DNA of 64,000 bases from NCBI GenBank assembly GCA_007449985.2, contig VIIQ02000632.1, positions 62,001 through 126,000 on the forward strand. Direction: 5' to 3'. The number at the start of each line of letters is the position of its first letter. The stretch's first letter is position 1. This document shows positions 51,118-61,200 of this stretch, piece after piece. This DNA is from Desmodesmus armatus (Eukaryota; Chlorophyta; Chlorophyceae; Sphaeropleales; Scenedesmaceae). Both the position numbers and the translations under genes were made by a program. The notes beneath the pieces were generated by a model. The model was not told the origin of the DNA. It made no database searches and saw only the letters and a list, made by a program, of their open reading frames with translations.

Positions 51118-54087
51118 CTACTGATCAACGGCCATGGCCTGCTGTAGCCTGTCGAGTGCACACAGCGGGCTCTGGTCACACAGCCGCCGCAGCTGCTGCC
51201 ACACGGGAGGACCACCCTGACAGCAGCAGCAACAGTGGAGGCAGCAGGACACAAAACAGCAGGGCAAGATAAAGCCTGTTAGCTCGGGCGCTCACAGTGA
51301 TGCTACCACTCCCAATTCAAGCAAACGCTGCAACAGCGAAGCACTGCTACCACAGCCACTGCTACACTTACAATGACTGTGTGATGCAGGCGCCAGCCAG
51401 GCACCTTGCCGCCTTGCTGGCATGCAAGTAATGCCAAGCTGCCTGAGCACTAGCAGTGCTATCTCAACTTCGATCCACAGTGCCCATCAATCAAGAGCCC
51501 CTTGGATCCCTTACAGCACCGGCTTGCAGCACCGGCTTACAGCACCGGCTTACAGCACCGGCTTACAGCACCGGCTTACAGCACCGGCTTACAGCACCGG
51601 CTTACAGCACCGGCTTACAGCACCGGCTTACAGCACCGGCTACAGGAGCACGGCTAGCTGGCTGGCTGGCTGCGGCTTACCTCAGCTGTTGCTTCCAGGG
51701 TAAGAGCACCCTCATCATCTTCCACAGTCTTGTTGATGCAGTCGCTCAACCCCAAGTTCTTCCAAAAAGTCAGCTCCTGCAGCCGTTTCAGTGCTGTGAG
51801 CTTCTCCACTCCCCTGTCAGTCAGGCCCTCTGCATAGTACCAGGTCAAGTCCTCAAGCTGGCTGAGCTGGCAGACCACACCCGCTGCTGCATCACCAAAG
51901 GCAGGGCCGCCCACCATAAGGCTGGTGCAGCAGGGTGGCAGCTGCAGGAGGGGGCTGACGTCAGCTGAGGCCCCCAGTGCATTGCAGATCCGCAGCGTTT
52001 CCAGCGCTGGGCAGCAGCTGATGAGGCTCGCCAGCTCTGCAGACGTCATGAACGGCTTATCCATGTACTCTCCGTCGCTGTGCATGCCTTGCATGTAGAT
52101 GTAGTTGAGCTCAAGCAACTGCCTGCCAGCGGGGAACATGTGCTGCACGGCACCTGCACAAAGGGCAAAACAGCCAGCCAACAACGACAGCAGTAAGTAA
52201 AGGTGTCCCTGTTGATTGTCAGCCAAACCATGTGTCAAATACTGCACCGCATCTGCACAAAGGCAGAGCAGCCAGCCTGCACTCTTGCACACAAATATAT
52301 ATGTATACAACAGTCGGCTCTGGCACACACTTTGTACAAAATGAAAGTGCGCAGAGCACGCCTGCTTGGCCTTACCATGGGTATTTGACTGACTTTGTTC
52401 TGTTTCTTGTGTCCACACTGGTATAGTCGCCTGCCCTCATCTCTGCACACAATAGGTTCCTAGCATGGCTGGCACTTGCTGCAATTCTGGTGGTTCTGCC
52501 TTTTTTGGTCAACCCGGTGTAGGTGGTGCAAACCACCGCAGGGGAGACAACTTATGAGGTTCACCTGGCTCGATCCTGGTGGGCAATGCCATTGTTGTTT
52601 GGCAAAAATGTCCATGCAACATACTCCCCCATATATCGGATATGCATATGCATACGTTCCTCAAACAAAACAACCAGACCAGAACCTGACCACACCTAGG
52701 GGTAGGGGGGCTGTGTCCTCAACGTACAAGTTGAGCACCTCCAGATTTGTAGAAGCTGTGAGTGCTGAATAGGACTGCAAGGGCAGGTCTGGGCAGTTGA
52801 GGGCCGTCTCCTGCCAGATGCTGTGGACTACCAGCACCTCCAACTGCTGCATCTGCCCCACAGCCGCCAACAAGGCGGCCACCCCCTGACTGGACTGACC
52901 CCCACCATCACCTCCCAGCAAGCTGCAGTTGTTTAGGTGCAGCTGCTGCAGCTGCGTGAAGCTCTCCAGGGTGGAGGGGTGGAAGCGAGCGTTGTCAAGC
53001 TCAAGGCGCCTCAGCGCTGTGAGCTGCAGCAGCTGCCGGGGCAGGCTGAGGTGTGTGGCATCCGGGTAGAAGTGTAGGCGGCCTTCATAGAGGCTCAGGG
53101 AGGTCAAGCTGGGCGGCAAGCCTGACAGCAGGTTGGGTGAGGTACTGCCTGCTGCTGTAGTCCCCCAGCTGCCAGGGACACAGCTGTCACAGATGCTCAG
53201 GCAGCACTCCTGCAGCCGCTGCAGGCTGCTGACTGCTGCCAGGGCAGAGTCCTCTAGAACCAGGCCCCAAACTTCAAGCTGCGTCAGCTGTGTGTTGTGC
53301 TGCAGCACGGCGGACAGCGCCTGGCTGAGCCGCTTGGGCTGCTGCTGCAGCTTTTGCGTGATACGAATGGCCCCAGCGCGAGCACGCTTCTCACCCCACT
53401 TCAAGCTGCGTAGGCTGGTGAGCCTTGTCAGCTGCAGGAGTGTGCTGGGATTGGTGAGAAGGAAACCCCCAAGCTGCAGAGACGTCAGGTGGGGAAGCAG
53501 CACTGCAGGAGCACGTGCTGCTGACCGTGTGCCCTGCCTGCGGCCCACTGCCGGCAGCTGCAGCTTGCAGCCAGCCAGCATCAAACTGCACAGCTGGCGC
53601 AGGTCTGGCAGATGCAGCACAGGTTTAGCAGTTGCAGCAGCAACTGTAGATACTGTCAGCTCCAGGCTGGTCAGCTGCTGGCCATGCTGCTGCAGCCACG
53701 ACTGCAACCCTGGAACCTTTGGGGCTGACAATGCTGTCCGCTTGATGCTGCTGGTGGCAAGGACGGCAGCTTCTGCCCACGTCTGGCAAACGCGGGCAGC
53801 AGCCAGCCTGTCTTGCAGCGGCAGATGCTGCAGGATCAATGCTGTCTCTGCTGCAGTGAGCGTATGCCACTGCACAAAGTACATGCAGGGGTGAACACAA
53901 TGCAAAGCTTCAGGTTACTCTGATGTGGTAATCTCTGCAACTTTTTTTCAATAGGCACACATAGCTTGAATGATTATGGAAGCTGGGATCAAAGTAGTAG
54001 TGGGTGCGGGGAATGATCTGCAACAGACAGGACTCCTATGCCATGTGGCCTTCACACCTGTTGGCCCAAATGCTTTTGATGAAGCAT
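51118..54087 (-). CDS. F-box-like / LRR protein D (inverted, tail lost)
   Basis: Fourth paralogue, on the opposite strand 17 kb from gene C. Exons: 54087-54058 (MLHQKHLGQQ), 53869-52696, 52153-51681 and 51216-51118, joining to 591 residues. Exon 2 begins WHTLTAAETALILQHLPLQD with VCQTWAEAA, then degenerate LRRs as in A-C. In exon 4 the shared LRRLCDQSPLCA segment is kept, but 13 extra bases (CCATGGCCGTTGA) follow and shift the frame into a TAG. The sequence past the stop still resembles the coiled-coil tail of the other copies in another frame (RELQAEV), so D lost the tail recently. The protein might still work as an F-box/LRR adaptor without the coiled coil. Confidence 0.75.
51520..51645. 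repeat. 13-bp tandem repeat in LRR-D intron 3
   Basis: About nine nearly identical units of CAGCACCGGCTTA, ending some 35 bp from the intron's donor at 51680 (minus strand). Confidence 0.95.
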
Positions 54088-54964
54088 AATGAAGCTCCAG
54101 TTTGCCTGATGGGTGGCCAAGACTGTTTTCTAGCAAGATGTGGTTTGAGAGTGGATCAGATGTGTTCAGCCGTCAGCAGTCCAGGAAGGGGCAACTTCTG
54201 CCCAGTTGATCAATTGCACGTAACGTGAGCTTCCTCTTGTCCGTGATGAGCCCCACGTGAGAGAAAGATCGTGCGCACGACTGTGTTGCAACACAATTGG
54301 GGTTGTATTTCAAATGCACAGCAGCTGGTCACAATGGTTGCAGCATTACGGTATGCTGTCCTTGTGGCGCTGCAAGCCAGGAAGTGGGGTCTGTGTATCG
54401 CAGCCTTCAAAGCTTGTTGCTACTCAGATGAAAATTATCAGCACCCATGCTGGCATTCAGGCAAAAACAGGGCGGCACCAGGCACACCAACGTGCTCCTG
54501 CAGAAGCATCCTCCCGCACTTCCTGACCATCACTCACTTACACAGAATTGAACCAGATTTTAGCATGTCACACGTGCCCCTGGATGACTCTAGCTGCACT
54601 AGCTGCGCTGATGGAGCCGACGCAGCATGCATGCAGCCAGCCGGCCAGTTCAGCACAGCAAACTGGATGCTAAAGCTGGCGCAGGGAGCGATGTACACTA
54701 GGTCAGTGCAACAGCGCTCCCAAGCCAGGCCCCAGGTGCCCAGATCGTCTAGCAGCAGCACGCTGTTGACGCAGCACAGCAAACCAAAGCACAGCATGCC
54801 ACACTCCCCTGTCACAGTGTGCCCAGCCCTGCCCAGCTGCCGTCCATTTGCACATTGCCTCCTCGGTAAAATCCCAGGCTCAACAGCAAATCATCCGCAT
54901 GGATCTGTCACACATCGTCCCCAGCAGCCTGTGAGCCTCCTGCTGAGTCATCACTGCCACGGGA
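54088..54964. other. 5' flank of LRR-D and unassigned sequence
   Basis: A long plus-strand open frame crosses this region (54271-55287), but its composition (Cys/His/Ser-rich) suggests it is a shadow of the minus-strand ORF and of noncoding DNA. Confidence 0.35.
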
Positions 54965-55462
54965 TCAGATCAGCAGGTCTGTCAACTTCTCTGCTTTGCT
55001 ATCACAGCCGCCCTGCGGGGCATTGCTTGCTGCAGCAGCAGCTGCAGCTGCATCCATCCCTGGGTGCATGTGGCCCTGGCTGTGCTTCTGGCTCTGCTCG
55101 CTGTCGTGGTTGTGCTGCTGCTGCTCCTGCTGGCGCAGTGCTGCACTGCCACCAGGCGCCATGCACATGGGCTCAGGGGTACTGCCATGCACTGCAGGCA
55201 CAGCAGCTGCTGCAGCGCCTGGTGGAGGCCGCACCAGGACGCCGTACATCTGCACCAGCAGGCGCACAAAACCCAACCTGCTGCTGACAGCCCTCTCCCG
55301 TGCTGCTGCTGGGGTGGTGCTGCAGGGGTTGTTGCCGTGCAGGAACGCCCCAACGCCGTGCTCGTCCTTGTATAAAGGCAGGGCACCAAAGAACAGTGTG
55401 CGCAGCGCGGCCAGTGGAGGTGCGGTGCCAGGTGCTGCAGCTGCTGCGCCTGGGTGCCGCAT
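54965..55462 (-). CDS. Unknown protein or 3' exon (165 aa)
   Basis: The frame from the ATG at 55462 starts MRHPGAAAAAPGTAPPLAAL and continues TLFFGALPLYKDEHGVGAF and LGFVRLLVQMYGVLVRPPP, a plausible folded segment, then an Ala/Gln/His-rich tail ending KAEKLTDLLI. A possible acceptor (AACACAGCAG) directly precedes the ATG, so this may be the last exon of a longer gene whose upstream exons were not identified. No family was recognised. Confidence 0.4.
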   Translation of the reverse strand: MRHPGAAAAAPGTAPPLAALRTLFFGALPLYKDEHGVGAFLHGNNPCSTTPAAARERAVSSRLGFVRLLVQMYGVLVRPPPGAAAAAVPAVHGSTPEPMCMAPGGSAALRQQEQQQHNHDSEQSQKHSQGHMHPGMDAAAAAAAASNAPQGGCDSKAEKLTDLLI

Positions 55463-55875
55463 CGCTGCTGTGTTCTCACAACCGCAGAACGACAAGAGAC
55501 AAGCACACGGCAGCGGGATGAGGAGGGTCGTGTCAGATGCAATTGAGCCTCAACTGTCTGAGACAGGCAATCCTGCAGGGTGAACTAGCCAAGTTCAGGC
55601 TGAGAAAGCGTCATGTGTGGTCCACAAGAAGTGGGTGCTGACCCCACAGGCTGACTGGACTCCCTGCCACTTGGCAGAGGACAGCCGCCCTGGCAACCGG
55701 CCATCCTCGAAAAAATGGGTTTGGAGCAGAGACGCTGGAGTGCTTGAATCACCCAGTCAGACTCCCTCATGCATGTCAGCTGAGTGTCAAACCTGGTAGA
55801 ACCAGGCAGCTGCATGCAATGGCTCTCTCAAGCTCTCTATCTGGCACACACAAACCAGCCCAGACCTCAAGCGTA

Positions 55876-56890
55876 CTATTGCAGTGCGAAGGTAGACAGT
55901 CCTCCAAACTGGGTGCCGTGTTGAAACCTCCCCACGGGAGAAGAGCCAGTTTCAAGCAGACTTGGTGCCACGGTTGACCTCCGATCCATGGCCACCAGCA
56001 GGGCACCGCAGCAACCGGCAGCACGGCAAGACAGCGGGGACAGGGCTGTGAGCAGCTGCCGTGGTGTGTTGAGCATAGTGTCAGGTTGACATGATGCATG
56101 TCAGCTGCAGTGTACTCACGAGGGTTCGCTCAGAGAGCGCTCCCTCACCACAAACACTGTGCTGACGATGCTTACGTGGCAACAGATATGGCCACCAGTG
56201 TTGCTGGGGATGCCTGGTCGCAGGACTAAAACTGCTGCTCCCTTCCGACCAGACGACGTCAAAGTGTCGTGTGATACACAGGCGGACACCAAAGCGCACC
56301 TCGGGCCGTGGTCCTGTGCTACAACATCCCCAGCACCCACCCTAGAGTGAACACCTGCTGCTGTTGGCGCTACACCCACCTGCTTGAGAGGCGCTCTGCC
56401 CCAGGAGGGCCGCGTTTTCAGGTGATATACATGACAAGGCTGACATGCCCGTGCTGCTGCTACTGCTGCTGACACCACGATCTCTGCAGGTACGCTGGAC
56501 TGCAGGGCCGCCCGCTGAGCAGGTGGAGCACGCTTGGAGTCTGGTGTTTGAGACACGTAGCCAACTCCAAGCACAGACCTGCACATACAGAATTGCCAGG
56601 CAAAGACATGCCTGTATAACAGCTGAACTGAAGATGACTCTGAGCCATATCACACTGCACACATAAGCAGACATGAAGCCAGTGTAAACAAGGTATGCAC
56701 ATGTGCAGCTGCAGCTGATTGGTGGCCCTTACCAGATTGTTCCTTGACGGCGGCGCTGCCGACTGCAAGGTTGTCCCGGAACACATTCTGGTGCTGACCC
56801 CACACTGGTGTCCCCCGTGTAACCATAGCCACGCGGTGTGTGAGCATTGGGATTGTTATCTCCCCACCCTCCACCCCTGCGGTTGACAAC
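55876..56890 (-). CDS. Possible multi-exon gene, unknown product
   Basis: Four exon-like segments join in frame: about 56890-56733 (start unknown), 56578-56380, 56313-56176 and 56055-55876. Visible peptides are SVLGVGYVSQTPDSKRAPPA, VLVLRPGIPSNTGGHI and GALLVAMDRRSTVAPSLLET. All borders are GT-AG and the phases agree, but a second frame of the first piece (HRVAMVTRGTPVWGQHQNVF) looks equally protein-like and does not fit the next exon. No family was recognised. The relation to the ORF at 54965-55462 is unclear. Confidence 0.3.
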
Positions 56891-58222
56891 CATGCTTTCG
56901 CTATGCATGTTACCGCAGTAGCATATTTCTATGCGACGCGACGGGCATCCAACTGCAGAGAACCAGGTGGGGTCAGCACCATTCTGTGTCAGCAGGGCCT
57001 TGCCGGTTGGCTTGGGCCTTCACACTTGCCAGCAACCACCAGGACCTGCATGCCACAGCACACAGCAACATGTACAGCATGGGAAGGAGCCTGCACACAG
57101 CACACAGCAGCAGACAGATGCAGGTGGTGTGAGTAAGCAACCTGCAACAGCTGCACACTGATAGGGCCTGAACGCAGCACATGCCAGCATTGGTATCAAT
57201 ATATTGAGCATGCCAAACACTTGAGACCACAGCTGCTCTGCTCCCTTACCAGCTACTGTACAGTCCAGCCTGTATTGGCTCCAACGCTGCGCTGTCAGGC
57301 CTCAACCCAGGAAACAGCTGCCAACTCAAGATAATTACACTCCACGCATTTGTGGTGGGCTAGCAGCCACCTGGGAAGCGACGCGTAGCACTGCTGCAAG
57401 TTCCCTCCCACCCACCTCTTGTCGTGGCTGAGTCGGTCGCTGCTTGCACAGTCGCTATAAGAGATAAAATATTAAAGAATGCATACTCCTTCTGCAGGCG
57501 GGATGAGCGCAAGGTCTTGGGTGAGCTGCTGCAACATCCGTGTCAAAAACATCGCCATCGACAATATCAATACTTATTTTACTATCAAACAGTGGTAGTG
57601 CTCTTAGTAGCAGCTAAGGGGCCTTCTCAAGCATTTCAAGGTGGTGGTTTCTTTCTGCTCTGCAGAAACCTTGGAACCTACCGTTGGCAAGCTACTTGCG
57701 ATGATGGATGCATCGCTTTCCACAACACAACACTGTAATATGACATTTTATCAGCAGTGCGCCACTTGCTCAGAGCCTTTCCTCCAACCCAAGCCAGAGT
57801 GTGCAGACACTGCTAAACCCTGCCCTGTTGCACAGTAACAACCGTGGAATGTACCACTGAGCCGTACATGCGCATGTTTTCAGTCCATTCCGCATGAGAG
57901 CGAGGGTGAAGGAGCAGAGGTTGGCTGTTGTTTCACAAGGTCAAGCGAGCCAAGGCTTCTGGGCGGCTTGGCAAATTGCAGTAGCTTTTGCCACCTGTGT
58001 GTCTGGGGAATAAAGAGCAGATAGGAGTTTTGGCAACTTGCTCTTGATCAAATGAACTGCTACACAACAGCTTTTGAGTGTACATCACTCCCCCAGGTAT
58101 TAGGGGGAAGGCTACAAATCTGCAAGCAATCACGAACCGTAGCCAAAGAATTGCAACCAGGTGAGTGCAACATGTATGGATGCACGTTGAGCAACAGACG
58201 GCTGCCCAATTTCAAATTCAAA
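56891..58222. other. Unresolved region before the TFIIE-alpha stop
   Basis: Includes the 3' flank of TFIIE-alpha. Exon-like plus-strand pieces lie near 57500-57540 (RRDERKVLGELLQH) and 57666-57838 (ETLEPTVGKLLAMMDAS, ending in TAA), but no start or frame link was found. Confidence 0.35.
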
Positions 58223-61200
58223 TTAAACCTCCTCCCACTCCTCATCCTCATCCTCCCCTGCATCTGCTGCTGCTTGCTGCCCTGACACCTGCATACCGCT
58301 GCCGCCCGCTGCTGCTGCCTCAACGCCTGCACCATTGCCTGGGCCAGGCACATCCTGCCACTCATCAAAGTCATCCTCCTGCAGTAAGAAAACAGCAGGT
58401 TCCGTTGATGTCACTAGATCATAAAGCAGTACCTGTTCACCCACTGCATCATAAACCAAGCAGTACCCAAGGCTGGCAGTGGGACATGCATGAGCTCTTG
58501 GTAGTGCAGGTCAGTGCTCACACAGACTAGCTTGGTGTGTACGCCCAGCACTGCCTGCTGGGTGTTTGATCAAAATGGCCGGTGGCGCGGATGCACATTG
58601 CAAAAACGTGAATCAGCATCAACGGCCGATATGCCCAAACACCCAGCAGGCAGTGATGTGGCCTCCCTTCAGGGTAAGTCCACCTCTTCAGCACAATGTC
58701 AATACCGCCCTCAACCGCTGACCAGCATAAACAACGTGACCTACCTGCTTCAGCCCGGGGTCTGGCTTAAACCCTGGTTCAGGCTTTATACCCTCAAGCT
58801 TGATACCTGCAGGGTCTGCCTTCACCCCCATGCTGCTGCTGCTGTCCTGCTTGACTCCCAGCCCACTGCCAAAGCCCATGCTGCTGCCCGGCTGCTGCTG
58901 TTGCCCAGCGGGCATGCCACCTCCTGCTGCTGCTGCTGCCTTGTGTGAAGACATGAGCCACGGGGGGATGGGCTTGGCTGCTTGCTGCAGCAGCAGGCAG
59001 CACAGCAACAACAACATTCGTAAGACTTGTCCGCCACGATCTACAAACTTGATGAATTGGATAACAGGCATGTGTGCAGCATGCAGTCTGCATCCCAAGT
59101 AATAGGCCCTCGGGGCACCCTCATGGGCCCTTGGCTCGCTCTTCTCCCCCCCCCCCCAAAACTAGCACCCTCCTGACGCCGTGAGCCTCACAGAGCCCAC
59201 ACGTACTGCAACACAACCAGGCACCCCAACCGACCCAACAAAACCTCAAAACAACATATAACCACTGCTGCGAAAACACATCATGCAGCCCACTTCTTCA
59301 CCAACCTCCTTCAACAACAGTCCCCCTCAACCCTCAATGCGGTCCCCTCGATGTGTTTGCACCCACCTGCTGCTGCTGCTGTGCCGCCTGGCTCTTTGCC
59401 AGCCAGGGAGGCACCACATTGCTGCGCGGCGCTGCAGCAGCGGCACCCCCAGGCCTTGACCCTGCTGCTGCCATGCCTGCAAATGCTGCTGCAGCTGCAG
59501 GCACACCGGGGGTGCTGTCTGTGTTTGATTCAGCGATGCGGACCACCACCTGTGTAACAAAGAAGAGGAAGCAGAAGAAGGGGTTTCAGGGGTGGCTCAC
59601 ACAGCTACGCTGCGACGACTCCCAATACCAGAAGGGACATCAAGATCCTTTGCAGGATCTACGAGGACGGGAACGGACAGCACCGAAAGGAGAGAACCCG
59701 CCACCACAGGCGTCTGCAGAAGAGACTGTCTGAAAGGAGGTGACCACAGGCAGGGCTTCACCTGGGTGGTGTGGTCAATGGTGGGCTCTGCCCTGCGCTT
59801 GCTGCCCACAGCACCACCCTTGGCCTTCTCAGCTTCCATAGCTGCAGCAGCAGCAGCAGCAGCAGCAGCGGCAGCAGCGGCGGCGGCGGCGGCGGCGGGA
59901 AAAGCAGCAGCAGTGAGACACTGTGTGGCATCCAGATGATAAGGGCAGCACCCACACATACCAAAAGAGAGAGCGTGAGAAGGGCGGATGGCCTTCCCAT
60001 CTCAAGGAGTGCACGCACTGGCATTGATGCACATGTGTTTGCACATGTGGGATTCCATGCGAGTCACATGTTGGCAGCTCTATCGTGCACGCAAACACAG
60101 CCTTCAGTGATAGTCAAACTGGGACGTATGCTTGGTAAAAGACTGCAGGGCATTGTGCGAGGAGTTGGAGTGTGTCAAGTGCAGAGAAGACATCATGTAC
60201 TGACATGCATGCCGCCCGAGTCAGGCAATCTGCAACCATGCATGGGGGTTTGAAAGGTGTGTGTGACTGCTTGAGTGATTACATCTCACTCACCATCCCA
60301 TCTCTGCTTCACTGCTGCCTGGTTGGCCAGCCAGGTTGAGTAGCTGAGGAAGTCTGGTGCATTGATGGTCTCTACAGCAGCCAGCTGGTCAACCAGGGGC
60401 TTCAACACACGCGCCATGCTGTCCAACATGTCCTTGGCTTTCTGCAGCACCAGCAGCACCAGCAGCAGCAGTTTGTGCCAAGACAGCAGATTGGCTGGCG
60501 CTGCGCAAGTGTACGAGAGTCCAAGGACTTAGCACACAGCATAGCATCAGATAGCACAGCCCCTGCCCACCACCCCAACCCCCTTCACCCCGCACTAGCC
60601 GCAGCAGGGTGGAGTGGCGGCGGGAGGGGCTGTTCTGTGCTGCGCTATGCTGTGTGCTGACCACCAGCAATAGAAGGCGGGCTGGCCTGTGCCCACCGCC
60701 TTCAGCTGCCCTGTCTCTGTGCCAGCCTCGTTCACCACTGGTGATGAGTCAGCACCACGGCTGTTTTGCAGATGGTTATGCCTTGCAGAAGACAGAATAA
60801 TGGTGGGGGTGGGGAAGGTGGGGAGGGCGGGATGAATGAGAGAACGCCACACCTGAACAAAGAAGCAACAACGCCACCCACCTTCTTGCGCTCCCGCATT
60901 GCTGTGAGGTCCCCAGTTTCCGTTCCAGCCTCGTTGAGCACCATGACCACCGGTGTGTTGCAGATGGTGCATGCCTTGCCAGAGAGAAATGGATAGTGGG
61001 ATGGGGTGGGGTGGGGAGGGGCGACGTACGAAAACACATCACCCCCCTCCCCAAGCAACACCCAAACATAGAAATAGAAAACATGACCCCACCTTCTTGC
61101 GCTCCCGCATTGCTGTGAGGTCCCCCGTTTCTGTTCCAGCTTCATTGAGCACCATGACCACCGGTGTGTTGCAGATGGTGCATGTCTTGCAGAAGCGACA

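Noticed and set aside
54271..55287. Long plus-strand ORF of 338 codons
   Set aside because: It overlaps a more protein-like minus-strand frame and is rich in Cys, His and Ser from CAG/TGC repeats.
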